48,555 nucleotides of DNA from contig JABDKX010000013.1 of assembly GCA_013001975.1 (NCBI GenBank), forward strand, positions 1 through 48,555, in the 5' to 3' direction. Position 1 is the stretch's first letter; each line of letters starts with the position of its first letter. Positions 1 through 8,690 of the stretch are shown here, one piece after another. The notes beneath the pieces are model-generated. The model was not told the origin of the DNA. It saw only the letters and a program-made list of their open reading frames with translations, and searched no databases. This stretch comes from Saprospiraceae bacterium (lineage in GTDB: Bacteria; Bacteroidota; Bacteroidia; Chitinophagales; Saprospiraceae). Both the position numbers and the translations under genes were made by a program.

Positions 1-57
1 ATGAGAGTTGAGCTGGATGCTTTAAAAAAGGAATTAGCGGATTCTAAGAGAGATTAA
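1..57 (+). CDS. C-terminal end of an upstream gene (partial)
   Basis: An open frame enters from the left edge and ends at TAA (55-57), giving 18 codons rich in Lys, Glu, Leu and Asp that read like the end of a coiled-coil helix. A hairpin terminator follows 25 bases later, as expected after a gene end. The start lies outside the window, so the family cannot be named. The ATG at position 1 is probably internal. Confidence 0.5.
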   Translation: MRVELDALKKELADSKRD

Positions 58-82
58 GTAAAAACAATATTATAAATGAATG

Positions 83-113
83 AGCCAATTTTATTTTGAA
101 GTTGGCTTCTTTT
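83..113 (+). terminator. Intrinsic terminator after the upstream gene
   Basis: AGCCAATTT (83-91) pairs with AAGTTGGCT (99-107), a 9-bp stem with one G-T wobble and a 7-base loop, followed by TCTTTT. It lies between the partial plus-strand gene and the convergent small lipoprotein gene, so it may serve both directions. Confidence 0.6.
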
Positions 114-122
114 ATCACTTCG

Positions 123-320
123 TTACTCAGAAACATTTCTAATAACTGTATATGTTGACTTTAACTCGTCTTCTTGAATGACATTTTTATGTTCGATTTT
201 TGTCGGCGTTTTTATCTCTGTATAATCACAACCATAACCGGAAGTTGATGTACATGAAGTAAACGTTGATACTGATGCTATAACGCCGAAAACAATTAAT
301 TTACTCGCTACTTTTTTCAT
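123..320 (-). CDS. Small lipoprotein of unknown function
   Basis: This 65-residue product starts with a Lys-rich n-region (MKK), a hydrophobic stretch at about residues 7-20 and a lipobox F-T-S-C with Cys23, so it should be exported and lipidated. The mature part is only about 42 residues, polar, with a second Cys near residue 31, and matches no family I recognise. It is convergent with the gene entering from the left. No clear promoter box was found upstream. The short length makes it less certain than the long genes, but the signal sequence architecture is hard to get by chance. Confidence 0.6.
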   Translation of the reverse strand: MKKVASKLIVFGVIASVSTFTSCTSTSGYGCDYTEIKTPTKIEHKNVIQEDELKSTYTVIRNVSE

Positions 321-696
321 GATCTTTTAATTTAGAAGGTAATCAATTGTAGAACTAACACTTATAAGCAATTTTTGTTTTGGTGATTTGGGTGTATTAA
401 CGAGCTGGAAAATCAGTTTGGTATCTTGTCTTTATAAATTTTCATATTATAATTAATATTTTAAATCAGCGCGAGTCAGTAAAATAGATACTTCAAGATC
501 ATTTTTTTGACATATTGCTTAAAATATTAATATATTTGTTACTGATAAATAATTAGATACACATTATAATTATTTGTTATACCAACCTTTGATAAGCAGA
601 TCGCTTATATATTCCTATTTATACTAAAAAAATACGCTATACGTAAGTGATTTACTTACAGATATTTATAGATGTAAAATATATTTCATATTTAAG

Positions 697-731
697 TGAA
701 AAATATTGGGTTAAAGTGGGAAAAAGTGGAA
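697..731 (+). promoter_or_regulatory. MraZ operator: TGGGN direct repeats with 10-base period
   Basis: TGGGT (707-711), TGGGA (717-721) and TGGAA (727-731) are separated by exactly 5 bases each, and a weaker TGAAA lies one period upstream (697-701). Direct TGGGN repeats with 5-base spacers are the known binding site of MraZ, the first gene product of this operon. The array ends 8 bases before the -7 box, so bound MraZ would cover the -33 region. Autoregulation is inferred from this position. Confidence 0.75.
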
Positions 732-739
732 AGTTAGTT

Positions 740-747
740 TACTTTTG
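740..747 (+). promoter_or_regulatory. Promoter -7 box of the dcw operon
   Basis: TACTTTTG matches the Bacteroidota -7 consensus TAnnTTTG exactly. A start about 6 bases downstream would give a leader of roughly 20 bases before the mraZ ATG at 775. No TTG -33 element is visible; the MraZ repeats occupy that place. Confidence 0.6.
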
Positions 748-774
748 ACCTGTCGACCGAACGAAAAGAATGAT

Positions 775-1242
775 ATGTACCAGCTAACTGGAGAGTACGA
801 GTGCAAGATTGATGCAAAAGGACGCATCAAAATGCCTGCAGGTTTAATCCGGCAGATCAGTTCTGATGGTACATATGAATTCATGGTCAACAGAGGATTT
901 GAGAATCACTTGATGCTCTATCCGAAAGATGTATGGGACAAAAAGACGAAGGAATTAAACCAACTCAACATCTACATTAAAAAAAATAGGGAAGCCGTAA
1001 GATATTTTTATCGAGGTGCCACCAAAATAATAGGTGATGCTTCTGATCGGATCTTGTTGCCTAAAAGCTTAATCGAATACGCAGGTATTCAGAAACAGGT
1101 CGTGCTTTTTGCATATCAAGATCAGATAGAAATATGGGCGAAAGATGCTTATGCTCAAATGTTAAACGCTGAGCCTGACAGTTTTTCTGAATTAGCTGAA
1201 GAAGTTTTTGGAGGAGGACATCAAGGATCAGATAATGAGTGA
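775..1242 (+). CDS. mraZ: Transcriptional regulator MraZ
   Basis: MraZ is a ring-forming DNA-binding protein of the AbrB-like SpoVT fold that controls the dcw operon. The product has two SpoVT/MraZ repeats, the first beginning with the typical G-E-Y-E-C-K-I-D-A-K-G-R and the second with the related G-D-A-S-D-R-I-L-L-P near residues 80-90. I chose ATG 775 (155 residues), not the in-frame TTG at 745, because the family starts just before the G-E-Y motif and the TTG lies within the promoter -7 box. The gene opens the dcw cluster and overlaps rsmH by 8 bases. Its own operator lies just upstream. Confidence 0.95.
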   Translation: MYQLTGEYECKIDAKGRIKMPAGLIRQISSDGTYEFMVNRGFENHLMLYPKDVWDKKTKELNQLNIYIKKNREAVRYFYRGATKIIGDASDRILLPKSLIEYAGIQKQVVLFAYQDQIEIWAKDAYAQMLNAEPDSFSELAEEVFGGGHQGSDNE

Positions 1243-2134
1243 GTATCATGAGCCAGTTCTGCTAAAGGAATCTATCGATAGATTAATTACTAATACAAAA
1301 GGTACTTATGTCGATGTCACCTTTGGAGGCGGCGGTCATTCAAAAGAGATTTTAAATCGATTGGATTCCGAAGGGAAATTAATCGTTTTTGATCAAGATA
1401 ATGAAGCGCAGGAAAATTTGATTAACGATGAGAGAATTTTTTTTATCGATTCAAACTTCAGGCATATTTATCGTTTTTGGAAATGGCTTAATATTGACTT
1501 AGTCGATGGCATATTAGCTGACTTAGGAGTTTCTTCACATCAATTTGATGTTGATTACAGAGGATTTTCTTATCGGTTTGATGCGCCACTTGATATGAGG
1601 ATGAATGAAGATTCTTCCTTAACAGCTGAAAAAGTTTTGATGACTTACGACGCAATCCAATTGCAAGATGTGTTTTCACGATATGGCGAAGTAAGAAATT
1701 CCAGAAAGTTAGCACAAGAAGTTGTGAAGCTGAAAAAATCTGGACGAATGTTATCAACAAGTCAGGACTTGAATTTGCTTTTAGATAGCTTATATGTTGG
1801 AGACAAAATGAAATATTATTCTCAAGTATATCAAGCTTTAAGAATAGAGGTAAATGATGAGATGAGTGCTTTAGGTGAAATGTTGACAGGAGGATTAAAA
1901 ATTTTGAAGCCAGGCGGAAAGTTTGTTGTGATAAGTTATCACTCACTTGAAGATCGAATGGTTAAGAAATTCATGAAGTCTGGAAATATTGAAGGAAAAA
2001 TAATAAAAGACGCATACGGAAGAGTATTGTCTGATATCAAAATGGAGAAGAAAATAATTCTTCCCTCTGAGGAAGAACAAAATATAAATGTGAGATCTCG
2101 GAGTGCGAAGATGAGAGTAGGAGAGAAGCTATAA
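1235..2134 (+). CDS. rsmH: 16S rRNA (cytosine(1402)-N(4))-methyltransferase
   Basis: RsmH (MraW) uses SAM to N4-methylate C1402 in the decoding centre of 16S rRNA. The 299-residue product has the SAM-binding loop V-D-V-T-F-G-G-G-G-H-S (residues 26-36), the D-L-G-V-S-S-H motif (96-102), R-G-F-S-Y-R-F-D-A-P-L-D-M-R-M, and V-I-S-Y-H-S-L-E-D-R near the C-terminus, all diagnostic. ATG 1235 is chosen over an upstream in-frame TTG (1208) because S-E-Y-H-E-P-V-L-L is the normal N-terminus. It overlaps the end of mraZ, which suggests translational coupling. Confidence 0.96.
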   Translation: MSEYHEPVLLKESIDRLITNTKGTYVDVTFGGGGHSKEILNRLDSEGKLIVFDQDNEAQENLINDERIFFIDSNFRHIYRFWKWLNIDLVDGILADLGVSSHQFDVDYRGFSYRFDAPLDMRMNEDSSLTAEKVLMTYDAIQLQDVFSRYGEVRNSRKLAQEVVKLKKSGRMLSTSQDLNLLLDSLYVGDKMKYYSQVYQALRIEVNDEMSALGEMLTGGLKILKPGGKFVVISYHSLEDRMVKKFMKSGNIEGKIIKDAYGRVLSDIKMEKKIILPSEEEQNINVRSRSAKMRVGEKL

Positions 2135-2148
2135 ATAATTTAACTGTT

Positions 2149-2415
2149 ATGCGAAATGTTTCGAAACATGTAGGGTTTGTTTTACTTCTTGCTTTATTAG
2201 CCATGTTGTATATCGCAAACGCACACAAGGGTGAAAGAAAATTGAGAAGAATAGCAAAATTGAAAAAGGAAGTTGAAAGTGCGAAATCTGACTATCAGGA
2301 AATAAAAAGTAGTAATACATATAGTACTACAGAATCCCAATTAAAGAAAAAGCTTGAATCCCAAGGGCTTAAGATTAATTCTGAAGCACCGATTTTAATT
2401 GATTCAGAAAACTGA
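2149..2415 (+). CDS. ftsL: FtsL-like cell division protein
   Basis: An 88-residue bitopic membrane protein: short cytoplasmic N-terminus, one transmembrane helix (about residues 8-25) and a Lys/Glu-rich heptad-like coiled coil in the periplasm (about 28-75). Size, topology and place between rsmH and ftsI fit FtsL, which joins FtsQ/DivIC to the FtsW-FtsI synthase. FtsL sequences diverge strongly, so the name rests on synteny and architecture more than on residue matches. It lies 14 bases after rsmH and 8 before ftsI. Confidence 0.8.
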   Translation: MRNVSKHVGFVLLLALLAMLYIANAHKGERKLRRIAKLKKEVESAKSDYQEIKSSNTYSTTESQLKKKLESQGLKINSEAPILIDSEN

Positions 2416-2423
2416 TTTGTAAC

Positions 2424-4520
2424 ATGCAGATGGATAGAAAAAGTGAATTGCTTTTAAGAGTCTATGTAGTATTCTTTGCATTCGCACTGTTTGCAGCAGT
2501 TATAATGTGTAAAGTGGTAAAGATCACTTTAGTGGAAGGAGATAAATGGCGAGAGCTTGGTGGTCGTAATGTGAAGTGGGTAGATGTGAAAGGTGAAAGA
2601 GGAAATATTTATGACCAACATGGCAACTTACTGGCTACTTCACTTCCGTACTTTGACATATATGTTGACTTAGTTACCAGTCCTGATCGGTTGTTTGATG
2701 AGAACATTAACGCATTGAGTAGAAAATTATCTCAGGTATCTTCTAAATCTGCAGCAGCTTGGAAAAGCGAACTTGTAAATGGTAGAAAGAAAGGCAAAAA
2801 GTACTACCCATTATTTAGAAATGCAACTAAAGATAAAAGAGACTTACTTAAGACTTTTCCAATTTTTAATAAAGGAAAACATAAGGGAGGTCTACAGTGG
2901 GAAGAAAAGCGAACACGAGAAAAGCCATATAAACTTTTAGCTTCTCGAACTATTGGCTTGGATAGAGAAAATGCTTCTAAAATTGGACTTGAACGAACTT
3001 ATGATGCCATCTTGGAAGGGGAAAAACAAAAACGATTGTTGCGAAGATTTCCGGGAGGTGATTGGTTGCCGGTTTTTGATCCAGGTGAGACCAATCAGAA
3101 GAAAGGTGGTGATGTTGTGACAACCTTAGATATGCACATTCAGGATATTGTACACCACGAATTGCTTGAAGCTTGTGAAGCTTATGCTGCTCAAGGAGGG
3201 ACTGCAGTAGTCATGGAAGTTGAAACGGGAGCTATTAAGGCGATGGCAAATCTGAAGCGACTCAAAAGTGGAAATTATAATGAAGAATATAATTATGCAG
3301 TTGGACGGTTGAGTGAACCTGGATCGACATTCAAATTGATTTCTTCCTTGGCGATGATTGAAGATAAAAAATTGGATATCACAAAACAGATTGCGCTTAA
3401 TAAGGGAAAGAAGAAATTCTATAATCATTGGATGAGAGATTCAGAACGTCACAATTTGGAAATTGCAACTTTTAAACATGCATTCGAGATTTCTTCAAAT
3501 GTAGGTATGGCCAATGCCGCTTATTCGCTTTATGGAAGATCGCGAAGTCAGTGGGTTGAGTTTTATGAAGCATTGAATAATCTTGGTGTTATGGAGCCGA
3601 CGGGAATTGAAATAGCAGGTGAATTAAAACCTTATTTCAAAAACCCGAGTAATAAAAAAGTTGAGCCAAATAAAAAATGGTCAGGAACAACAGTGCCTTG
3701 GATGGCGCATGGATATGAACTTGAAATGACGCCATTGCAAATATTGAATGTCTATAATGCAGTAGCGAACGATGGAAGAATGATGAAGCCATATTTGACT
3801 AAGGAGTTGATTTTTTCTGATGGCACAAGTAAAAAAATAGCACCTAGGGTGTTAAAACAAAAAATAGCAAGCGAAGAAGCCATAAAAAAAGCTCAAGAAA
3901 TGCTTGAAGGTGTTGCCGAAAGAGGTACCGCTAAAAGATTGAAAGTAACAAATACAAGTTTTGCTGGAAAGACAGGAACAACAAGATTGAATTATTGGGG
4001 AGGGAACGATAAAAAAGAATATAACGCATCGTTCGCAGGTTATTTTCCTGCTGACAATCCAAAGTACTCAGTTATGGTAGTTATTTATAAGCCTGAAGGA
4101 GCTTATTATGGTTCAACAGTCGCTGGTCCAGTTTTTCAAGATATCGTTCAACGTGTTTCAGGTCTTGGAAATCGAAATCTTCCAGAATTTGTTGAAGGAA
4201 GAAAAGTTGTGAAAGCACATTCTGGATACAATGCTGACTATAAAAAACTTTTAGAATTTGTTGGACTTGATTACAGTGATGAAAGCAAAGGAAATTGGGT
4301 GCATATGAAACCAGATTCAGATGTCGTAACGATTGAAAAGCGAACTATTAAAAAAACTGTTGTGCCAGATGTAAAAGGTATGGGTTTGAGAGACGCAGTA
4401 TACGTATTAGAAAGTTTAGGACTACAAGTTGATGTCCTTGGAGTTGGCCAAGTTTATAAACAATCTATGAAACCTGGTACAGCGATAGATAAAAAGTCAA
4501 TTACAATACATTTAAAATAA
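2424..4520 (+). CDS. ftsI: Septal peptidoglycan transpeptidase FtsI (PBP3/PBP2x type) with PASTA domain
   Basis: This class B penicillin-binding protein cross-links septal peptidoglycan. The 698 residues comprise one N-terminal transmembrane helix (about 10-32), a PBP dimerisation domain starting near R-G-N-I-Y-D, and a transpeptidase domain with the active-site S-T-F-K (Ser301, Lys304), S-S-N (357-359) and K-T-G-T (from 516). A C-terminal PASTA-like segment (V-P-D-V-K-G-M, about 640-698) is present, as in Bacteroidota and Gram-positive FtsI but not E. coli. The start could be Met1 or Met3. It sits between ftsL and murE and should work with FtsW. Confidence 0.95.
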   Translation: MQMDRKSELLLRVYVVFFAFALFAAVIMCKVVKITLVEGDKWRELGGRNVKWVDVKGERGNIYDQHGNLLATSLPYFDIYVDLVTSPDRLFDENINALSRKLSQVSSKSAAAWKSELVNGRKKGKKYYPLFRNATKDKRDLLKTFPIFNKGKHKGGLQWEEKRTREKPYKLLASRTIGLDRENASKIGLERTYDAILEGEKQKRLLRRFPGGDWLPVFDPGETNQKKGGDVVTTLDMHIQDIVHHELLEACEAYAAQGGTAVVMEVETGAIKAMANLKRLKSGNYNEEYNYAVGRLSEPGSTFKLISSLAMIEDKKLDITKQIALNKGKKKFYNHWMRDSERHNLEIATFKHAFEISSNVGMANAAYSLYGRSRSQWVEFYEALNNLGVMEPTGIEIAGELKPYFKNPSNKKVEPNKKWSGTTVPWMAHGYELEMTPLQILNVYNAVANDGRMMKPYLTKELIFSDGTSKKIAPRVLKQKIASEEAIKKAQEMLEGVAERGTAKRLKVTNTSFAGKTGTTRLNYWGGNDKKEYNASFAGYFPADNPKYSVMVVIYKPEGAYYGSTVAGPVFQDIVQRVSGLGNRNLPEFVEGRKVVKAHSGYNADYKKLLEFVGLDYSDESKGNWVHMKPDSDVVTIEKRTIKKTVVPDVKGMGLRDAVYVLESLGLQVDVLGVGQVYKQSMKPGTAIDKKSITIHLK

Positions 4521-4521
4521 A

Positions 4522-4541
4522 ATTTATCAAAAGTGATAAAT
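4522..4541 (+). promoter_or_regulatory. Short hairpin between ftsI and murE
   Basis: TTTATCA (4523-4529) pairs perfectly with TGATAAA (4534-4540) around an AAAG loop, with one more A-T pair outside (4522/4541). It lies 7 bases before the TTG start of murE. There is no T-run after it, so it is more likely an RNA processing or translation element than a terminator. A near-identical hairpin follows ftsZ (15954-15971). Confidence 0.4.
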
Positions 4542-4548
4542 AGTTGAT

Positions 4549-6003
4549 TTGAAACGACTGGATGAAATATTAAAACGCAGTTACGTCAAAAATAAATTTG
4601 ACCAATGGTCAGATGTGGTTTATGACATCACCATCGACTCTAGAAAAGTGAAAGAAAAATCGCTTTTCATTGCTTATAAAGGATATGCCCTCAATGGACA
4701 TGAATTTATCAAGCAAGCTATAGAGAATGGAGCAACTACGATTTTATTAGAAGACGAAAATTATATAAATGACAGCAATATCAACTTTATTTTAGTAAAC
4801 AATGCTAAAATATTGTTGGGGGAAATTGCAAGTGCATTTTATGATAACCCTTCTTCATCACTTAAAGTTGTTGGAATTACAGGCACCAACGGAAAAACAA
4901 CAGTAGCCAGTTTGCTACATAATCTGTTTTTCAATTTGGGATTTAAAAGTGGTCTGCTTTCAACAATAATTAATAAAGTTGGTGAAAAAGAATTGTCAAC
5001 TAATTTAACAACACCAGATGCAATAAGCATACAAAAAATGTTTAGGCAAATGGTTGATGAAGGCGTAGAATATGTGTTTATGGAAGTGAGCTCTCATGCT
5101 TTAGATCAAGGAAGAGTGAGTAATGTTCAATTTGATATCGCAGTATTTACTAATATTTCAAGAGATCATTTGGATTACCATGATACCTTTTTGGATTATA
5201 TAAATGCAAAGAGAAAGTTATTCAATGATTTACCTAAAAGTGCTAAAGCTCTGGTAAATATTGATGATGTAAATGGAAAAATAATGATCCAAAATTCTAA
5301 AGCTAACGTAGTTACATATGCTTTACGAAAGCCTGCGGATTTTAAAGTAAAAATATTGTCCAATAGCATTGAAGGATTGCATCTAGTGATGCAAGGGCAT
5401 GAAGTTTACTTAAAGTTAATAGGTGATTTTAATGCTTACAATGCAATGGCAGTTTACGGTGTAGCAACAATGTTAGGAATCGATGAAATGGAAGTTTTGA
5501 CTACGCTGAGTAATTTGATTGCCATTGAAGGGAGGATGGATATTGTGAAGAGTGATGTAAAAGGAATAACGGGTGTCATAGATTATGCACATACGCCTGA
5601 TGCTTTAGAACAAGTGCTTACAACAATTGCAGAACTGAATATTCAAAAAGGAAGAATTATAACAGTTGTTGGGTGTGGAGGAAATCGAGACAAAGGCAAA
5701 CGACCTTTAATGGGTAAAATTGCTTCACGATTAAGTACAATAACCGTTTTGACATCTGATAATCCACGTGATGAAAATCCAAATGTGATTATAGAAGAAA
5801 TGATGGAAGGTGTAGAAAAAGAGAACGAAGAAAAAGTAGTAAAAATTGAAAATAGAAAAGAAGCCATAAAGATGGCAGCTTTAATGGCAAAACCAGGAGA
5901 TATTATTTTAATCGCTGGAAAAGGCCATGAAAAATATCAAGAAATTAAAGGGCAAAAATTGCCTTTCAATGATAAGAAAATATTTAGTGCATTTATGCAT
6001 TGA
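4549..6003 (+). CDS. murE: UDP-MurNAc-tripeptide synthetase (meso-DAP adding)
   Basis: MurE ligates the third amino acid to UDP-MurNAc-L-Ala-D-Glu in the cytoplasm, using ATP. The 484 residues show the N-terminal substrate domain (D-S-R-K-V near 30), the P-loop G-T-N-G-K-T-T (112-118), and D-N-P-R (404-407), the signature of enzymes that add meso-diaminopimelate, not lysine. The start is TTG at 4549: no ATG lies in frame before the conserved N-terminal domain, and L-D-E-I-L after it matches the family start. The gene lies 28 bases after ftsI, with a hairpin in between. Confidence 0.95.
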   Translation: MKRLDEILKRSYVKNKFDQWSDVVYDITIDSRKVKEKSLFIAYKGYALNGHEFIKQAIENGATTILLEDENYINDSNINFILVNNAKILLGEIASAFYDNPSSSLKVVGITGTNGKTTVASLLHNLFFNLGFKSGLLSTIINKVGEKELSTNLTTPDAISIQKMFRQMVDEGVEYVFMEVSSHALDQGRVSNVQFDIAVFTNISRDHLDYHDTFLDYINAKRKLFNDLPKSAKALVNIDDVNGKIMIQNSKANVVTYALRKPADFKVKILSNSIEGLHLVMQGHEVYLKLIGDFNAYNAMAVYGVATMLGIDEMEVLTTLSNLIAIEGRMDIVKSDVKGITGVIDYAHTPDALEQVLTTIAELNIQKGRIITVVGCGGNRDKGKRPLMGKIASRLSTITVLTSDNPRDENPNVIIEEMMEGVEKENEEKVVKIENRKEAIKMAALMAKPGDIILIAGKGHEKYQEIKGQKLPFNDKKIFSAFMH

Positions 6004-6048
6004 GAAGATATATAAGAGTAGGTTCTATTATCATTCTCAGGTTGGTTT

Positions 6049-6112
6049 TAACAGTTGCAGTAGGAATACTTCGAATAAAGATTTGAAACCCTACTGCAAT
6101 CTGTTATTTTTT
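6049..6112 (+). terminator. Terminator-like hairpin between murE and mraY
   Basis: TTGCAGTAGG (6055-6064) pairs perfectly with CCTACTGCAA (6090-6099), extended outward by TAACAG (6049-6054) with CTGTTA (6101-6106) past one bulged T, giving 16 pairs. Six T residues follow (6107-6112). By structure it is an intrinsic terminator or attenuator with a long 25-base loop, although genes of the same pathway lie on both sides. The mraY start codon follows at 6124. Confidence 0.65.
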
Positions 6113-6123
6113 ACAAAATAACG

Positions 6124-7374
6124 ATGCTATATTATTTATTTGAATATTTAGATAAACACGATTGGTTTGGTGCCGGCGTGTTTCAATATATAAGTTTTAG
6201 ATCTGGTCTAGCGGTTATAATGTCATTAGTGATATCTATAATCTTTGGAAAGAAGGTCATAAGTTCTTTGAAAAAATTGCAAGTAGGAGAGTCTGTTAGA
6301 GATCTCGGGCTAGCAGGTCAAAACGAAAAGGCTGGTACACCTACAATGGGTGGTGTACTTATAATAATTTCAATTATTGTGCCAACATTATTGTTATGCA
6401 AGTTGGATAATATTTACATTATCCTATTAATTGTTACAACATTATGGATCGGTGCTATTGGATTTATTGATGATTATATCAAGGTCTTTAAGAAAGATAA
6501 AAAAGGACTGAAAGGTTGGTTTAAAGTTTTTGGTCAAATTGGACTAGGGTTGATTGTTGCTTTTACAATGTTGTTGCATTCTGATATCGTTGTAAGGGTA
6601 CCATTGGAAGTTGCTAAAGAGAATAATTGGGAAATCACTAAACAGTTTGAAGTGAGTATTCCTCAATTAAATCAAGCACCTGTTACCAAAGAGGTGGCTT
6701 ACGTGAAAGCACCTATTACCAATATGCCATTTTTGAAAAATAATGAACTTGATTATAGTTTCTTTTTTGGAGACAATAAGGATTTGGTTTGGATCTTTTT
6801 TATTCCTTTTCTCATATTTATAATTATTGCGGTTTCTAATGGCGCTAACTTGACCGATGGTCTGGATGGATTGCTTACTGGAATTGCAGCGATTATAGGA
6901 GCTGCGTTAGGAATTTTAGCCTATGTCTCAAGTAACGTCATTTTTGCTGATTATTTGAACATAATGTTTTTACCGAATACTGGTGAATTGGTTGTGTTTT
7001 CAGCTTGTTTCTTAGGAGCGTGTATCGGATTTTTATGGTACAATTCATATCCAGCTACCGTATTTATGGGTGATACTGGAAGTTTAGCGATTGGCGGAAT
7101 AATTGCTGTCTTAGCCATCGTCTTAAGAAAAGAACTATTGATTCCTATTTTATGTGGTGTCATTCTAATGGAGACGCTCTCTGTAACATTACAAGTAACA
7201 TACTTTAAATATACTAAGAAGAAATATGGCGAAGGGAAGAGAATTTTTTTAATGTCTCCTCTTCATCATCATTACCAGAAGAAGGGTTACCATGAAATGA
7301 AGATAGTAGTCAGGTTCTGGATAATCGCCATACTACTTGCAATATTTACAATAATAACATTGAAGCTTAGATAA
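6124..7374 (+). CDS. mraY: Phospho-MurNAc-pentapeptide transferase (lipid I synthase)
   Basis: MraY transfers phospho-MurNAc-pentapeptide to undecaprenyl phosphate at the inner membrane, making lipid I. The 416-residue protein has about ten transmembrane helices and the family motifs: [24 protein letters not shown] and M-S-P-L-H-H-H-Y. It is about 55 residues longer than the E. coli enzyme because of a polar insertion (roughly residues 155-220) predicted to face the periplasm, which I recall as usual for Bacteroidota. The 120-base gap before it, with its hairpin, is the largest in the cluster. Confidence 0.96.
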   Translation: MLYYLFEYLDKHDWFGAGVFQYISFRSGLAVIMSLVISIIFGKKVISSLKKLQVGESVRDLGLAGQNEKAGTPTMGGVLIIISIIVPTLLLCKLDNIYIILLIVTTLWIGAIGFIDDYIKVFKKDKKGLKGWFKVFGQIGLGLIVAFTMLLHSDIVVRVPLEVAKENNWEITKQFEVSIPQLNQAPVTKEVAYVKAPITNMPFLKNNELDYSFFFGDNKDLVWIFFIPFLIFIIIAVSNGANLTDGLDGLLTGIAAIIGAALGILAYVSSNVIFADYLNIMFLPNTGELVVFSACFLGACIGFLWYNSYPATVFMGDTGSLAIGGIIAVLAIVLRKELLIPILCGVILMETLSVTLQVTYFKYTKKKYGEGKRIFLMSPLHHHYQKKGYHEMKIVVRFWIIAILLAIFTIITLKLR

Positions 7375-7379
7375 ATTTT

Positions 7380-8690
7380 ATGCGTTCAATAACCGTACTC
7401 GGTGCTGGTGAAAGTGGAATAGGAGCTGCCTTATTGGCAAAGGCAAAAGGAATTAACGTGTGGGTATCTGATTACGGTAAAATTGAAGAAAAATATAAAA
7501 ATGAGCTTCTTGAACATAAGATCCCTTTTGAAGAAAAGGGACATAATTTTGACATAATTGACAATACAGAATTAATCGTTAAAAGTCCAGGCATTCCGGA
7601 AAAGTCAAATGTTGTGCAACACTTTCGACTAAGGAACAAAAGGATTATTTCAGAAATTGAATTTGCGTTTGAATTTTATTCTGGTAAGATAGCAGCCATT
7701 ACAGGAAGTAATGGGAAAACTACAACTACAAGTCTAACTTATGAAATTTTAAGAAAATCAAATTTAAAAGTAGGACTGGGAGGGAATATTGGTTATTCTT
7801 TCTCGCGGTTGCTGACAAATGACTTGGAATACGATTGGGTAGTATTAGAATTAAGCAGTTTTCAACTTGAAGATCTTTATGATTTTAAAGCTGATATCTC
7901 TGTCATTCTAAACATTACTCCCGATCACCTGGACAGATACGATTATGATTTTAATAAGTATGCGAAAGCCAAATGGAAATTGGCAGAACATACAAAAAAG
8001 GATGGTTATCTTTTATTAAATAATGATGATCCTACTTTAAAACATTTTGCAATAGAAAACCCAGTAGATGCAAACATAGTTTGGCTATCTGCAAACAATC
8101 TCACTGCATTGGTTTCAAAGGAAACCAATCAAAAATTTGAAATTAATTTATTAGGCATTCATAATATTTATAATGCATCAGTAGGAAAAAGCATTGCTGA
8201 AATTATTGGTTTAAAACCGCCCGAAATAGCTTCAGGACTTTTAAGTTTTAAATCCATAGAGCACCGTCTTGAAACTGTATCAACTTTTAATGAAGTTCGA
8301 TATGTCAATGACAGTAAAGCAACCAATGTTGAATCTGCTGAAGTGGCATTAAAATCATTTGAACCTAATATTATATGGATAGCTGGTGGAACAGATAAAG
8401 GCAATGATTATACAATTTTAGAAAAATTGGTTTTCGAAAAAGTAGTCGCCATAATTTGTTTGTGTGTGGATGATGAGAAGTTAAGATCAGCATTTGCAAA
8501 TAGTGAATGTCAGTTTTATACAACACAATCAGTAGATGATGCATTAGAAAAAGCAACGGCGTTTGCCAAACCGGGAGATACTGTTTTATTATCTCCAGCT
8601 TGTGCAAGCTTTGACTTATTTGATAATTATATCCATAGAGGAAATGAATTTAAAAACGCTGTACATAAATTGATAAATGAGATCAATTAA
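7380..8690 (+). CDS. murD: UDP-MurNAc-L-alanine:D-glutamate ligase
   Basis: MurD adds D-glutamate to UDP-MurNAc-L-Ala in the cytoplasm. The 436-residue product begins with a Rossmann-like substrate domain (G-A-G-E-S-G near 9-14), has the ATP loop G-S-N-G-K-T-T (109-115), the N-I-T-P-D-H-L-D-R motif and, near the C-terminus, L-S-P-A-C-A-S-F-D, characteristic of MurD. It follows mraY by 5 bases and its last 14 bases overlap ftsW, which favours coupled translation. Confidence 0.95.
   Translation: MRSITVLGAGESGIGAALLAKAKGINVWVSDYGKIEEKYKNELLEHKIPFEEKGHNFDIIDNTELIVKSPGIPEKSNVVQHFRLRNKRIISEIEFAFEFYSGKIAAITGSNGKTTTTSLTYEILRKSNLKVGLGGNIGYSFSRLLTNDLEYDWVVLELSSFQLEDLYDFKADISVILNITPDHLDRYDYDFNKYAKAKWKLAEHTKKDGYLLLNNDDPTLKHFAIENPVDANIVWLSANNLTALVSKETNQKFEINLLGIHNIYNASVGKSIAEIIGLKPPEIASGLLSFKSIEHRLETVSTFNEVRYVNDSKATNVESAEVALKSFEPNIIWIAGGTDKGNDYTILEKLVFEKVVAIICLCVDDEKLRSAFANSECQFYTTQSVDDALEKATAFAKPGDTVLLSPACASFDLFDNYIHRGNEFKNAVHKLINEIN

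Larger units (their letters stand above)
321..774. other. Divergent intergenic region upstream of mraZ
   Basis: An AT-rich gap between the small lipoprotein gene and mraZ. From 321 to about 690 I see no ORF, RNA gene or long repeat. The last 80 bases hold the MraZ-type operator and a promoter -7 box, annotated separately. Confidence 0.6.

Noticed and set aside
745-774. Upstream TTG start for mraZ
   Set aside because: The TTG is inside the predicted -7 box and would add ten residues absent from the family.
5927-6121. 64-codon plus-strand frame across the murE end
   Set aside because: Shadow of murE and of the hairpin before mraY; no family features.
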